The notes beneath the pieces are model-generated. The model was given only the letters and a program-made list of their open reading frames with translations, had not been told where the DNA came from and made no database searches. The translations under genes and the position numbers were made by a program. Of a DNA stretch of 64,000 nucleotides, positions 34,264-44,800 are shown one piece after another; the stretch's first letter is position 1; each line of letters opens with the position of its first letter. Source of the DNA: Bacteroidales bacterium UBA3297 (GTDB taxonomy: Bacteria > Bacteroidota > Bacteroidia > Bacteroidales > Paludibacteraceae); NCBI GenBank assembly GCA_002362105.1, contig DETD01000019.1:138725-202724 (forward strand), written 5' to 3'.

Positions 34264-37125
34264 TCAAACTAATTCTTGCAGGTCTTCTGCTGTAAGGTGT
34301 TGCAGTGGATTGTCGTTGCCGATGATGCTGACTGCCAGTTTCCGCTTCTTCTCCTGCAGGTTCAGAATTTTTTCCTCAACCGTTTTTCTGGTGATGAAGT
34401 TGTACACGGTTACATGGTTCTTTTGCCCGATACGGTAGGCGCGGTCAATGGCTTGCTGTTCGGCAAACGGGTTCCACCAAGGCGATAACAGAAAGACGTA
34501 GTTGGCCGCTGTCAGGTTTATGCCCGTACCTCCTGCTTTTAGCGAAATTAGCAGGCAGGTCTGTTTCGCGTCGTTCTGGAAGCGTTCCACTATTTTCTGG
34601 CGGTGTTCGCCGGTGGTCTCCCCGGTCAGCATTCCGTAACTTACGCCGTTGCTTTCCAAATCGTTGGCAATTAGGTTCAGTTGTCCGACAAACGACGAGA
34701 ACAAAAGCACTTTGTTGCCACTTTGCTGAAGCTCGCTCGCCCATGCAACTACCCACTTTCTCTTTATGGCATCCAATCCGTTGTATTCTGGTAGTAGGGC
34801 GGGGTCGCAGGCTAGCTGTCGCAGGCGGGTCAGTTGTTGGAGAATGTGCAGGGTGTTGTTGCCTTCGATGTGCATAATGGCATTTCTGACGGCCGATTTC
34901 TCGGCGTCGTATGCTTTCTGTACGTTTCCCTCCATATCGCACCAAATGTCAATCTTGGTCAGCTCTGGAAGGTCGGAGCAAACCTCCGATTTTGTACGGC
35001 GGAGTATAAACGGGCTCACCAATTTTTTCAGCACCTGCAACCGTACGCTGTTCTCTGCCGTGTAGTTCTTTCTAAATGCGCTAAAACTGCCCAACAGTCT
35101 GGGGCAGGCGAAGCTCATCTGCGCCCACAGGTCGTTGAGGGAATTCTCGATAGGGGTACCTGTTACCACAAACCTGCTTTTGGCCTGTAGCCGTTTGGCC
35201 GAAAGGTGGTTCAGTGAAGACGGGTTCTTTATGTTCTGGCTTTCGTCGAGGACGGCGCACTCAAAGGCATAGTTGGCCAGTTTTTCAGCATCGCGGCTTA
35301 GCACCGAGTAGGTGGTCAGCACTAGGTGGTAGGCGTCGAAAGTGCGTGCGCCTATGTTGCCGTACCGTCTGTTGCCATAATAGGTTGTATAGTGCAGTGC
35401 GGGAGCAAACTTTTGCAGCTCTTTCTCCCAGTTGAACAGTACGGTGGTGGGGACCACGATAATAGAGGCGGGTTTCTTTTCCCTTCCGTTTTGTGGAGTT
35501 TCCGCTTCTGTGAGTGTTTCATCAATTATCTGGTCGAACAGGGTGGGCTCGCTGCTACTGTATTGCCACGCTTTTTCTTGAATGCCGGTTTGCTGCCTAG
35601 TAGGCGTGTTTGCGTACAGGTGGGTGAAGAAGGTGATGAACTGTAGCGTTTTTCCCAAGCCCATGTCATCGGCCAAACAGCCACCATAGCCTTGTTGGTA
35701 AAGGTGCATCAAAAAGTTGTAGCCTTTTTGCTGGTAGGGCCTGAGCTGGGCGTTTATTTTTTCGGGAACGGCAAATTCGGTGTCCGACAGTTTGTCTAAG
35801 TATGAGCTTGCGGCTTCGCACTTGTCGGCGATAAGTCCGGCGAAGCATTTCTTTAGTTTAAGGTGTTCTCCGTCGCTTTCTGCTCTTTCAAACAGGTCGG
35901 AATAACGGGTGAACCACTCTTCCGGAAGGTGGAACAGCGTGCCGTCGGGTAGGGGGTAGGTCGACTGCCTTTTCAGAATATACTGGCGGAATTTGGCAAA
36001 AGGAATTTTGTATCCGCCAATTTCTATAGTGATTTTCAGGTCGAACCAGTCTTCTTTTTCTGTAATGTTGTTTTCTATGGTGTACTCGCTTTCCGTCGCG
36101 AAGTGTGCCGCTATTTCGGGGGTAGCGAGCAGTTCTTTCAGAGTCTTGCCACTGTTGTGCAGGTAAAGGAAGCTGCCACTGCCGTGCACATTATGCCGGG
36201 CTAGCAGGTCGGTCAGACTTTTTTCTTGTTTGAAGTCGCGGTGGAAAACCTCGAAGTGGTATTGCCTGTCTTCGTGCCGGTACTCAACCAGGTGTTTCTG
36301 TTTGCTGTCGAAGGGAAACAAGTGGCAGCCGTAGCAGAAGTCCAGTTTTAGGGCCTCTTTCCCAAACGTGTCGGCGGTTTGCGTAAGTTTGGCCTTCAGT
36401 TCGGCAGTCGATGTGTTGACGGTAAAACCTTTGCAATCGGCATCGGCAGTCTCCAAAATTTTCTTTACGAACGTGTCCATATAGAGGTCCACTTTGTCAG
36501 ACGGTATGGAAATCTGGCCTTTCTTTACCATGGTTTCCAGCGCCTTGCTGCTGGTCTTTTCGCTCAAATAGAGGGTGTTGCCCAACACGAACAGACAGGG
36601 CTGTTGGGTAAGGGCCAGAAAATAGGGGTAGTCGTTCGGGTAGATGGTATTGGTGTTGTCGGTCAACTCAAATCGATAGGTCATACCGGTGTCGGTCAAC
36701 TCGAAATGGTAGCGGGCCTCAACGGGGGTGGGGTGTACTTGCAGTTGGTGGACAGGCAGCAACTGCTGCATGTTGGTCTGCTTTAGGTAGACGGGAATGT
36801 TGTTGGCCTGTAGTAGCTCGGCTATGCCGATGTAGCGCTTGCCCAGATAGGCCCAGAACAGCTCTTTCAACTGCTTGTTTGTGTCTAGTGAACTGATCAG
36901 GAACGGGATGGAAGTGCCTCCGTTCGACATTTTTTTCAGTAGCGTTCTGTCTTCGCATTCCAAACAGTTCTTTACTATTTGGCGTTGGGGGGCGGTTAGC
37001 TGGTCTTCGCTAGAGATGCTTTCGTATGAACCGTTTCCCAGCAGTTGGCAGGCCTGAATGCAGGGAAATGATTGTTGGCGTTGGTTGATGACGACTGCAA
37101 ACCTCTTGTTGCTACTGTTCTCCAT
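34264..37125 (-). CDS. SNF2-family helicase
   Basis: ATP-dependent DNA translocase of 953 residues. The N-terminal half (to about 450) is family-specific and unlike known domains by eye; the C-terminal half carries the SNF2 core: motif I near 485 (CLADDMGLGKTLQ), motif II near 627 as DESQ (AVLDESQNIKNP), VTGTPIENSLNDLW, a helicase C part with LISLKAGGTGINLTAA and QQAIDRAYRIGQ. This is a common chromosomal gene in Bacteroidota. No methylase or nuclease partner is adjacent, so a defence role is not indicated. Confidence 0.9.
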   Translation of the reverse strand: MENSSNKRFAVVINQRQQSFPCIQACQLLGNGSYESISSEDQLTAPQRQIVKNCLECEDRTLLKKMSNGGTSIPFLISSLDTNKQLKELFWAYLGKRYIGIAELLQANNIPVYLKQTNMQQLLPVHQLQVHPTPVEARYHFELTDTGMTYRFELTDNTNTIYPNDYPYFLALTQQPCLFVLGNTLYLSEKTSSKALETMVKKGQISIPSDKVDLYMDTFVKKILETADADCKGFTVNTSTAELKAKLTQTADTFGKEALKLDFCYGCHLFPFDSKQKHLVEYRHEDRQYHFEVFHRDFKQEKSLTDLLARHNVHGSGSFLYLHNSGKTLKELLATPEIAAHFATESEYTIENNITEKEDWFDLKITIEIGGYKIPFAKFRQYILKRQSTYPLPDGTLFHLPEEWFTRYSDLFERAESDGEHLKLKKCFAGLIADKCEAASSYLDKLSDTEFAVPEKINAQLRPYQQKGYNFLMHLYQQGYGGCLADDMGLGKTLQFITFFTHLYANTPTRQQTGIQEKAWQYSSSEPTLFDQIIDETLTEAETPQNGREKKPASIIVVPTTVLFNWEKELQKFAPALHYTTYYGNRRYGNIGARTFDAYHLVLTTYSVLSRDAEKLANYAFECAVLDESQNIKNPSSLNHLSAKRLQAKSRFVVTGTPIENSLNDLWAQMSFACPRLLGSFSAFRKNYTAENSVRLQVLKKLVSPFILRRTKSEVCSDLPELTKIDIWCDMEGNVQKAYDAEKSAVRNAIMHIEGNNTLHILQQLTRLRQLACDPALLPEYNGLDAIKRKWVVAWASELQQSGNKVLLFSSFVGQLNLIANDLESNGVSYGMLTGETTGEHRQKIVERFQNDAKQTCLLISLKAGGTGINLTAANYVFLLSPWWNPFAEQQAIDRAYRIGQKNHVTVYNFITRKTVEEKILNLQEKKRKLAVSIIGNDNPLQHLTAEDLQELV

Positions 37126-37150
37126 TCGTTTTTTTGTGTTTCTTGTTGTA

Positions 37151-37158
37151 CAAAGATA
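37151..37158 (-). promoter_or_regulatory. -7 promoter box of the SNF2 helicase gene
   Basis: Minus strand TATCTTTG (TAnnTTTG), 25 bp before the ATG at 37125. Confidence 0.45.
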
Positions 37159-37256
37159 AGAAAAATTTGGTGCTAGTCGTTTGGCACGGACAACAGTGCG
37201 ATAAAGCCCACTCTGTTTTACTTTTTATCGGTTATGTCGCTTATGGAGGTTCTCTC

Positions 37257-37288
37257 TTGACTTAATCATTAAAATAATATTAACTTTG
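37257..37288 (+). promoter_or_regulatory. Promoter of the small lipoprotein gene pair
   Basis: TTG at 37257-37259 and TAACTTTG at 37281-37288, spacer 21 bp, 20 bp before the ATG. Confidence 0.6.
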
Positions 37289-37308
37289 CGTATAATCATA
37301 TAGTTGTT

Positions 37309-37620
37309 ATGGGTAGTAAGTATTTCAAACATTTGTTAGTGGCTTTTGCCGTGGTTTTGAGTTTTGTAGTAAGTGCTTGTGGCTCGAAGAATCCGAATAT
37401 CGAGGAATTGAAGAAGAGTGGAAAGGTACACGATGCCTGCATTGTCGCCATCGATTCTGTTAAAGGAGAATGCACTTATGCGTTCTATTATCGCGAAAAG
37501 GAATATACGGGGCACTGTCTTCAGCGTAAAGAAAAACCTTTCCAGTTGGAAGAGTACATTTTGATTCTCTTTTTAGAGCGTGATCCGTCTATCAATATCC
37601 GCATTAACGAAAAACTCTAA
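37309..37620 (+). CDS. Small lipoprotein, 103 aa
   Basis: Signal peptide with lipobox (FVVSACGSK, Cys near 24), then about 80 residues with DACIVAIDSVKGECTYAFYY and a C-terminal EEYILILFLERDPS. Family not recognised. It precedes the next gene by 5 bp on the same strand, so they share a promoter. Confidence 0.7.
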   Translation: MGSKYFKHLLVAFAVVLSFVVSACGSKNPNIEELKKSGKVHDACIVAIDSVKGECTYAFYYREKEYTGHCLQRKEKPFQLEEYILILFLERDPSINIRINEKL

Positions 37621-37625
37621 TTCTT

Positions 37626-38273
37626 ATGGCTGAACTCGATTTTTCTGGCTTGAAAACGTGCAAGGGAAAAGCCTACATCAGTGTTTATAATTTTTCTAAT
37701 GACTTCGTCGCTTCCGAGGCTTTCCAAACCGATTTCCTCAAGGGTAAATACGATGGTGGTTTTGGTGCGGTAATCTATATCGACTTTAAGGAATCGCCTG
37801 TCGGCCCTTACCAAGAGGTGCTGTTTATTCCGGGCAAGTACGAAGTGGGGGGGGAGTCACGTTATGTGGCTACCAAATGCTACGTCTCTACTCCCGAGGC
37901 TATCAATAATAACTCTGACGGCTATTTCGGACATAAGGAACTGGGCACCTTCCATTGGACAACCGTAGGTGAGAATACGATGCACCTTTCTATCCACAAA
38001 GGGAGGACCCGTCTGCTGACTGTTGAGATTGGCTCTTGGAGTGGCTTCTCGTTGCCGGCTTCGTCAAACATTATTACGTTCCCCTTTATGCAGATTTTGA
38101 GCGGAGACGAGCGTCTGTTGTGGAAGTACAGTGCCAAGAGTTCGATGAATTTGGCCCGTTTGGTTAGTGTGCAGGTTCGTCCGGCCTTCTTCCCCGATAT
38201 TGCGAAATACAATCCGATTGTGACGCTTTGTTTCGATAATTTTGAATTGAACTTTGAGCCGGAAAGCGTGTAA
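37626..38273 (+). CDS. Acetoacetate decarboxylase-like protein
   Basis: A 215-residue cytoplasmic protein that resembles the acetoacetate decarboxylase-like superfamily: ESPVGPYQEVLFIPGKY, CYVSTPEAINNNSDGYFGHK, ELGTFHWT. In true enzymes a Lys forms the Schiff base; here K in FGHKELG could fill that place, but I cannot confirm it. Many relatives are non-enzymatic. It follows the lipoprotein gene by 5 bp and is likely cotranscribed with it. Confidence 0.6.
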   Translation: MAELDFSGLKTCKGKAYISVYNFSNDFVASEAFQTDFLKGKYDGGFGAVIYIDFKESPVGPYQEVLFIPGKYEVGGESRYVATKCYVSTPEAINNNSDGYFGHKELGTFHWTTVGENTMHLSIHKGRTRLLTVEIGSWSGFSLPASSNIITFPFMQILSGDERLLWKYSAKSSMNLARLVSVQVRPAFFPDIAKYNPIVTLCFDNFELNFEPESV

Positions 38274-38305
38274 GCGACTTCCCGCTATTGCGTTTCTTGT
38301 GGAAG

Positions 38306-38899
38306 TTATAGGCTGACGATGCCTTCTTCCACCAGATGCGTGTATAAGACCTTAATACCGATGAAAATCAGTAGCAGGCCCCCTATCAGTTCGGGCTTGG
38401 TATGTTTGTATACTTTTTCTCCAAATTTAACGCCTAGCAGGTTGCCGGCTATGCTGAATACAAACGAGCAGAAACCGATAATCAGCAGTGGTTGTGTCAA
38501 ATCTTGCAGGTGGGTGTAGCCCGTGCAGCTGAACGAAATGCCGACTGCAAGGGCATCGATGCTGGTGGCTACCGCTAACGCCAGCTGTATTCTTAGGTTG
38601 GTGGGGTCGAACTGTTTTTCTTCCTCCTCATGGAATGTCCCCCATATCATTTTACCACCTAAAAAGGCGAGTAGACCGAAGGCTATCCAGTGGTCGATGC
38701 TGTGAACATAGTCGTTTAGGAATATGGTGCCCAACCAGCCGAATAGGGGCATCAATGCCTGGAAAAGTCCGAAAAGAACGGCTATCTTTAGCGTTATACT
38801 CCATATAGTTCGCCTCAGGGTGATGCCGCACACCATTGAAACGGTGAAGCAGTCCATGGCAAGGGCTGCTCCTAGAAGCCATAGGTCTATAATTTCCAT
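38306..38899 (-). CDS. mntP: Manganese efflux pump MntP
   Basis: Inner-membrane Mn(II) exporter of 197 residues. It has the six hydrophobic segments and the two-fold DUF204 repeat of the family, with the metal-binding acidic residues in AMDCFTVSM and ATSIDALAVGISF, and GGKMIWG between repeats. Start at ATG 38897-38899. Single gene; no yybP-ykoY riboswitch could be recognised upstream. A palindrome ATTGATT-TT-AATCAAT near 39010-39025, about 110 bp upstream, could be an operator. Confidence 0.9.
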   Translation of the reverse strand: MEIIDLWLLGAALAMDCFTVSMVCGITLRRTIWSITLKIAVLFGLFQALMPLFGWLGTIFLNDYVHSIDHWIAFGLLAFLGGKMIWGTFHEEEEKQFDPTNLRIQLALAVATSIDALAVGISFSCTGYTHLQDLTQPLLIIGFCSFVFSIAGNLLGVKFGEKVYKHTKPELIGGLLLIFIGIKVLYTHLVEEGIVSL

Positions 38900-39197
38900 A
38901 AGTGTCTTGTATGATTCGGTAAAGGTAGGGCTTTTTATTGAATTGCGGGCTCCTGAAATGCTTACTGCTTGAATAATAGTGCTTTTTTAAGCTCCTATTT
39001 GCTAAAATCATTGATTTTAATCAATTTTTTTTGATTTTGCTTGGCTGTTTTAAAAAAGTTTATCATCTTTGCAGTGCAAACAAAACAGATAGATTTTTCA
39101 TAGTTAAGGTTTAGGTTAAAAGAGGTCGAGGGATGTTGTGAAATATTCCTCGATTTTTTTTGCACTTATGTCTGGATATGGAGAGAGGGGAGTATAG
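38900..39197. other. Intergenic region with palindrome and candidate small RNA
   Basis: No protein gene. It holds the palindrome near 39010-39025, a plus-strand promoter-like pair (TTTTG near 39039, CATCTTTG at 39064-39071) and a hairpin terminator at 39126-39161, which together suggest a short transcript. Confidence 0.5.
39076..39161 (+). ncRNA. Candidate small RNA, about 85 nt
   Basis: A promoter-like sequence ends at 39071. A transcript from about 39076 would run to a stem (TCGAGGGA at 39126-39133 with TTCCTCGA at 39146-39153, 7 of 8 paired) and an eight-T run. It has no coding frame of use. No known RNA family recognised. Confidence 0.4.
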
Positions 39198-40007
39198 TTA
39201 TCCTAAAACTTCAATAAGTTCCTCGTAGGCTTCGTTAATCTCACGGAAACGGCGTGTGTATTCGCTCACTTTTTCTGGGTCAGCTTCTCCGCTTAAACGG
39301 TCGGGGTGGTATTGCTTTGCCAGTTTGCGGTAGCTCGATTTCACCTCTTCTATGCTGGCGCCTTTGCGTAGGCCCAGCATGGCATAGCTGCGGTTCATGC
39401 TGTTTAAACTGGTGTTGATGGCGTCGGTGCCTGTATAGCGGGCGCTGCCTATGCGGTTGTGGTAGTGTTGTCTGATGGTTTCTTGGTCTGTGGCGGTTAT
39501 GTGCAGCTGGTCCATCATGTCGCCCAGCAGGCGCCATTCGTCGGGTGTTATGCCTCCGTTAAACGAAGCAACACCATAAAGCATATTTGTAATAACTAGG
39601 CGTTTGTTGTAGTCGTAGTAGAGGTTCAGTTGGGTGAGGTAATACTTGGTATTGGGGCGTTTCAAGGCCAGCACCCGTTTAATGTGGTGCAGTATTTCCA
39701 ACTGCTCGCTGCGCTCAAAGTGGGTTTTAATGAAGTTCTTGGCTTCCTCTAGTTCTGCTTTGGTCGGGCGCCCGTCGGCATTCATAACAATGGCAATGGC
39801 GCCACCTAGTCCCACCTTGGCCAGCATTTTCCGTTTTTCGGTGAGGTCTTGATTCGGTTGGTTGTTGACCGACAGCAGCTTGTCTTTAAATCGGTCGTAG
39901 AGTAAAAAAACACCCATTATGACCGCCCATGCAATGGCAAGCCACATCAGTAACTCTTTGGTCGATGCGCTTACGAAAATACTGCACAGGCTGCCATTCT
40001 CCCACAT
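39198..40007 (-). CDS. DjlA-like protein with TerB and DnaJ domains
   Basis: Membrane-anchored co-chaperone type protein of 269 residues: one N-terminal helix (LLMWLAIAWAVIMGVFLLY), a TerB-like helical domain (about 60-170, KVGLGGAIAIVMNADGRPT), and a C-terminal J domain from about 205 with the HPD motif near 234 (KQYHPDRL), which stimulates DnaK. The arrangement is that of DjlA. Its start lies 15 bp after the stop of the upstream barrel gene on the same strand. Confidence 0.85.
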   Translation of the reverse strand: MWENGSLCSIFVSASTKELLMWLAIAWAVIMGVFLLYDRFKDKLLSVNNQPNQDLTEKRKMLAKVGLGGAIAIVMNADGRPTKAELEEAKNFIKTHFERSEQLEILHHIKRVLALKRPNTKYYLTQLNLYYDYNKRLVITNMLYGVASFNGGITPDEWRLLGDMMDQLHITATDQETIRQHYHNRIGSARYTGTDAINTSLNSMNRSYAMLGLRKGASIEEVKSSYRKLAKQYHPDRLSGEADPEKVSEYTRRFREINEAYEELIEVLG

Positions 40008-40022
40008 ATATGCTTTTTTGTG

Positions 40023-41792
40023 TTAGAAGTTGATAACGACTCCACCCATAAGGTTGAAGTGCTGGGTGGCGTTGCCGTACCAGAAGTCGTATTCCTTCGA
40101 AAGGATGTTGTTCAGGTTGAGGAATACGTTGAGGCAGCTCATTGCCTTGTAAGTGGCACCGAGGCTGAGGTCGTTCAGGTTGCGCATGTTGTGCTCGCAA
40201 ACCTGGTATGTTTCTCCGTAGTGCGTTTTGAACAGAGCCTTACGGCCGCCCATAAAGTTATAGGCCACCCACACGCGCAAGTCTTCAATAGGAACAGAAG
40301 AGATGGTGGCTGTGAATTCTGTCTTCGGCATCATCCATGGCGTTTCGTTCTTGCTCATGGCCCATTTGTTGTACTTGCCCTTTAAGTTCAGCTGTACATA
40401 CTCTTTCCAACCGGTGGTCAGTCCCAACCCTGCCGAGAAGAGGCCTTCGTCTTTTCCGTAAACCAGGTTGTAGAAGCTGCCGTTGGCATTGCTGGCTGTG
40501 GTGTCGCAGTTGTCTGAAACGAAGAAGAATGGATTGCTGATAATCTTGTAGCCGATGTTTGCGTCGAGCATTGCATACTTGAACAAGTTTATCTTGCTGC
40601 CGACGTAAACGTCGATTGGGGTATAAGTGTCCTCTGCACGGTTGTCGAGTGCAACGTAACGGTTGACTTTCGCCATGTTGCGGTAGTTGTTTATAGCATA
40701 GTCGCCGGTGATACCTGCATAGAGGAACCAATAGTCTTTAATGATGGAGATGTTGCCTAAAACATCGGGCATAACAGAGGCCGGACGTCCCTGACCGATA
40801 CAGAAAGCGGTCTTCACACCAATATTAAGTTCGCTGTGTTTGCCCTTTATAACGTAGGCGGGGCGGAGCATTAAAACGGTAGAGTTGTCGGTGTTCTCTG
40901 CTTTCTTGTAGTTGAACGGCATGGTCTCATCGGGCAGATTGGTAAAGATGTTGAACATGTCGAAATTGAGGTTCAAGTGTCCGTTGTCAACCAACATAGA
41001 ACCATTCAGGTTGGTATAGATGTTGTGCTCGTGCAGCCCATCGCGTGTGCGGAACAACTGGTAGTTGGTCTGGGCGTCATAGTTCCATTTGCCGACAAAG
41101 GTCTTAGAGCGGAAACGGATTCCGGCATCGAGGTTGGTGAACGCCTGTTTACGGTCGTAAGGGGTATTGTCCCTTTCGGCCTGGGTGCGTCCGTCGTAAC
41201 CGTAGTAGTTGAAGCCGTTGTACCCAAAGTCGAGGTAGGCGCTAAGCTCTTTCGCCTCAATGTTGTGGGTGTACGATGCTTTCAGGAAGTTGTCGTTTAT
41301 TTTAGCCTTGGTGCGGAAGTCCTCTTTCAGGTCGCTGTAGAGGAAGTTTGTTAGTCGGACCTTGCCCGACGAAGAGTTGTGGCTGCCGTAGAGTTCAACC
41401 AAATCTTTTTTGGTCTGGTATAGCGGCAGGTAGGTCTCGCCAAGGAACGACGTGTGGTTGCCCGCTCCCAGTTTCAAGAAACCGGTGCGCTTGTATTCCT
41501 TGTTGGTGTGTGCGGTCAGCGCATAGTCGAGGGCCGGTATACTGTCGTTGCCGGGAGTGATAGGCGTTGCCCAAACCGAATAGTTTACGTTCAGCTTTTT
41601 GGTGCCGTTGTCTTTCAACTCGGGGGTGGTGCTTATTTTAGAAGCCTCTTTAATGGTCGGATTGTATTCCTTCACTATTTCTATCTGACGCGATACCGTG
41701 GTGTCGGTATTGCTTTCTGCGTTTTCTTGGGCCTGTATGCCAAATGGCACTGCCCACAGCAGCAATCCGAAGGTGATGTTTTGGTGCTTCAT
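40023..41792 (-). CDS. Outer-membrane beta-barrel protein of the TPR-barrel pair
   Basis: A 589-residue exported protein: signal peptide (MKHQNITFGLLLWAVPFGIQA), a short linker (VSRQIEIVKEYNPTIKEAS) and a barrel of aromatic-rich strands (GFLKLGAGNHTSFLGETYLP, KASYTHNIEAKELSAYLDFG) with final strand HFNLMGGVVINF. No plug domain, so it is not a full TonB receptor, though such genes are often labelled so. It follows the large TPR gene by 21 bp, a conserved Bacteroidales pairing; the two probably work as one envelope complex. Confidence 0.75.
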   Translation of the reverse strand: MKHQNITFGLLLWAVPFGIQAQENAESNTDTTVSRQIEIVKEYNPTIKEASKISTTPELKDNGTKKLNVNYSVWATPITPGNDSIPALDYALTAHTNKEYKRTGFLKLGAGNHTSFLGETYLPLYQTKKDLVELYGSHNSSSGKVRLTNFLYSDLKEDFRTKAKINDNFLKASYTHNIEAKELSAYLDFGYNGFNYYGYDGRTQAERDNTPYDRKQAFTNLDAGIRFRSKTFVGKWNYDAQTNYQLFRTRDGLHEHNIYTNLNGSMLVDNGHLNLNFDMFNIFTNLPDETMPFNYKKAENTDNSTVLMLRPAYVIKGKHSELNIGVKTAFCIGQGRPASVMPDVLGNISIIKDYWFLYAGITGDYAINNYRNMAKVNRYVALDNRAEDTYTPIDVYVGSKINLFKYAMLDANIGYKIISNPFFFVSDNCDTTASNANGSFYNLVYGKDEGLFSAGLGLTTGWKEYVQLNLKGKYNKWAMSKNETPWMMPKTEFTATISSVPIEDLRVWVAYNFMGGRKALFKTHYGETYQVCEHNMRNLNDLSLGATYKAMSCLNVFLNLNNILSKEYDFWYGNATQHFNLMGGVVINF

Positions 41793-41813
41793 ATTTTAGT
41801 GTGAAATAGTTGC

Positions 41814-44800
41814 TTAATTTTTAACTTGCTTTGACTCGCGCGACTCAATATCGTCGAGTCGGGCTTTGATTTCGGTCGCGATATTGTCGTTGGTGCCGGT
41901 GTAGTTGTCTTGCAGGCTGACAAGGTATTGCTTAGCTTCGAAATCTCTGTTCTCTGAAATGTAGATGTCGGCAAGCAGGATGAATGCTTTTGCCAACCAG
42001 TACTGGTGAGGAGTGTTCTTTTCGATGAATGCGAAAATCTCCTTTTCTGCGTCGTCTTTCTTGCCCTCGTGGTAGAGGTACTGGGCCACGCGGTATTCGG
42101 CTTCGGCACCATAGCGGTCCATGCAGTTTTCCGACAACTTTTTGTAGTCGGCCTGCGCTTCGGCCACCTGGTCTTTTTTCTCGTAGGCTTTTGCGCGCAG
42201 GTAGTAGGCTTTGCGGGTGACGTTGATGTCGATGTTGCTGCCGTTAACCAGTTTGTTGGCTGCCATTATCGTCGAGTCGGCATCGCCCATCTCGTTGTAG
42301 CACTCCATAATGTTTTGTTGTGCTTTGAGTTTCTGCTCAGCCTTTTGCGAAATGCTTTCCAACTTCTTGTAAGAGGCTGCCGCTTCGGTGTACTCTTTCT
42401 GTTCAAACTGAATTTCACCCAAACGTGCCAGTGCGCCCACAGCCTGCCATGAACCGGTTTGTCCTGCAACGAAGGCGAACTCGGTCTTTGCCTTGGCCTT
42501 GTTGTCGGTTCTGTAGTAGCTGTTACCCAGCAGGAAGTGTGCAGCCGTCTTGTTGGCGGTATTTGGGAACTTGGCGAGGTAGTTCTCGAATGCGGAAACG
42601 GCTTCCTTGTATTTTTCCTTCGTGTAGAGGTTCTCGGCTGCCACATAGGTCAGCGAGTCTTCTTCCGATGCCGAGAAGGTGGCAAGTCCGCCAAGTGAGT
42701 TCACGTAAGTGGCGTAGCCCGAGACGTCGTTTCTGTCGACGTAGATCTTCTTCAGACTTTCAAGCGCGGTTCTCGACTCCTCGCTGTTCGGATAGAGGTC
42801 AACCACGGTCTTGAACTGCTTTACTGCATTGTCTTGTTCGCCCATGTCGTCGTAGAGCATACCTGCGTGAAGGCGGCTCTTGCGGGCCAGCGGACTGTGG
42901 AAGAAACTGCGGCTGACTTCGTTGTATTTTTCAATGGCGGTCTTGTTGTCGCCAAGCATCATGTAGGCGCTACCAATCTCAAACAGGGCCTCGGCCTGGT
43001 ATTCCGAACTCTTGTACTCGTTAACCAGCTTGGTCAGGGTGGTAATCTTGCCTTTGTAGTCTTTTTGCAAACCCTGTATGTAGCCCTGTTGGAAGTAAGC
43101 GTAGTCGCTGCCCGGTCCGTTCAGGGTGTGTACTTGGTTGTAGTTCTTCGACGCGTTGGTGAAGTCGCGTGCTATATAGTAGCAGTCGCCAATTCGGTTG
43201 TAGGCGTCGGCCAAGAGGGTCTTGTTCTTGTCTTCGAGGTTCACGTATTTGCGGAACCAGGTAAGTGCTTTCGTATAGTTCTTTTGCGAGAAGTAGCAGT
43301 AGCCCAGGTTGTAGTGGCCCAGGTTGAAGACGTCGGTCTTGCGTGCGCCTACCGCAACCACAAAGTTGTTGAAGTCGGCTGTCGCCTTGTCGTAGTTCAA
43401 CTGGCGGTAGTAGCTTTCGCCTCTCCAGAACAGGGCGAGTGCCTCGGTCTCGGAGTCGCATTGGCGGTCTTCCAAACTTTTTGTGAACCAGTTGATGGCC
43501 TCTGCTGTGTTGCTGATGGTGTATTCTTGTATGCCCAGGCAGTAAACCACACGCTGGCGTGCGGCCTTGATGCTGGCCGACGGGTTCTTGATGCGCTCGA
43601 TGGACTCGTAGGCAGCCTGGTAGTTCTTGGTCGTCAGATATACGTTCACCAGATAGTTATAGACTTGCTCGTTGTACCTCGAGTTCGGGAACTGGGTCAG
43701 GAAGCTCTCGAATGCGGTGACCGATTCGTTGAACGGAGAGTACGACTGGTCGTAAACGATGAGCGCGTAGTTGTAGTACGCCTCTTCTTTCACGTTCTTG
43801 TCGAAGTCGAGTTTCGATGCCGCTTCAAAAGCGAGGCGGGCGTTGTTCTTGTCGTTCAGTTTCAAGTAGCAGCTACCCAGGTAGAGGTAGGCGTTTTGTG
43901 CCATTTCGTCGTTGCTGATTACCGTCACTTTCTGCAAACGGCTGACAGCCTCGGTGTAGTTGCCCTTGTTGTAGTAGGCGGTTCCGAGCATATAGGCGTC
44001 GTTGCGGTAGATGCGTGACACGCGCTGCTCGTACATGCCCAGGTATTTGATCGTGTTGTCGTAGTCTTTCTGCTGGAAGTAGCTTTCGCCAATCAAACGG
44101 AAGACTTCGGCGTTGTTCTCGTTACCCGGATTTTTTTCTACCAAATTGAGGCCATATTCCAGCACCTTGTCGTACATGCCTTTTGAATAGTAGATTTGGG
44201 CAATGTAGTACGGTACAGTGGTCGCGTATTTCTCGCTATTCTGAAGGGCGAGGAAGGTAGGCAGAGCCTCGTCGTAGTTCTTCTGCAGGTAGCAGATGTA
44301 GGCCTCGTAGTATTGGGCCGACTGCTTGTAGGTGGTGCTACCATCGCTGACTTGTTTGAAGAGCGATAGCGCTTTGTCGTATTCTTGTAGTTGCAACTCG
44401 CTGTATCCGTAGTGGAAGTAGTAGCGGTCTTTGTCGGTCCGGTTCAATGTCTTCACATTGACTCTGCTAAAGCAAGAGTCGGCCGCTTCTACAAATTTGT
44501 TGCGGTTGAAGTAGGTGATACCCCTGAGCAGGCGGGCCTTGCTCGCATGGTTCGAGCAGGGACAGTCGGCCAGATACTGGTCCAACATCAGACCGGCATC
44601 GGGTTGCCCCAACTCAAACGCACAGCAGGCACGGTAGTATTCGGCTTCTGCATAGTTGATGTTGCGGTCTTTGCTGGTAAACTGCTGGAGGTAGTCGCCA
44701 AAATAGCGGAAGGCCATCCCGTAGTTTTGCAGGTCGTACATCTCACACCCGTCGTTAAACAGCTTGTCGGTATGGGTGTAAGTTATGGTCTTTTGCGCTT

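Noticed and set aside
31019..37125. SNF2 helicase as part of a defence island
   Set aside because: Neighbours are a barrel receptor and core genes; no nuclease or methylase partner, and this SNF2 type is common on Bacteroidota chromosomes.
38900..39197. yybP-ykoY manganese riboswitch before mntP
   Set aside because: No conserved core of that riboswitch could be seen on the minus strand.
42834..44018. 394-codon plus-strand frame over the TPR gene
   Set aside because: Antisense shadow of TPR coding sequence; no motif of its own.
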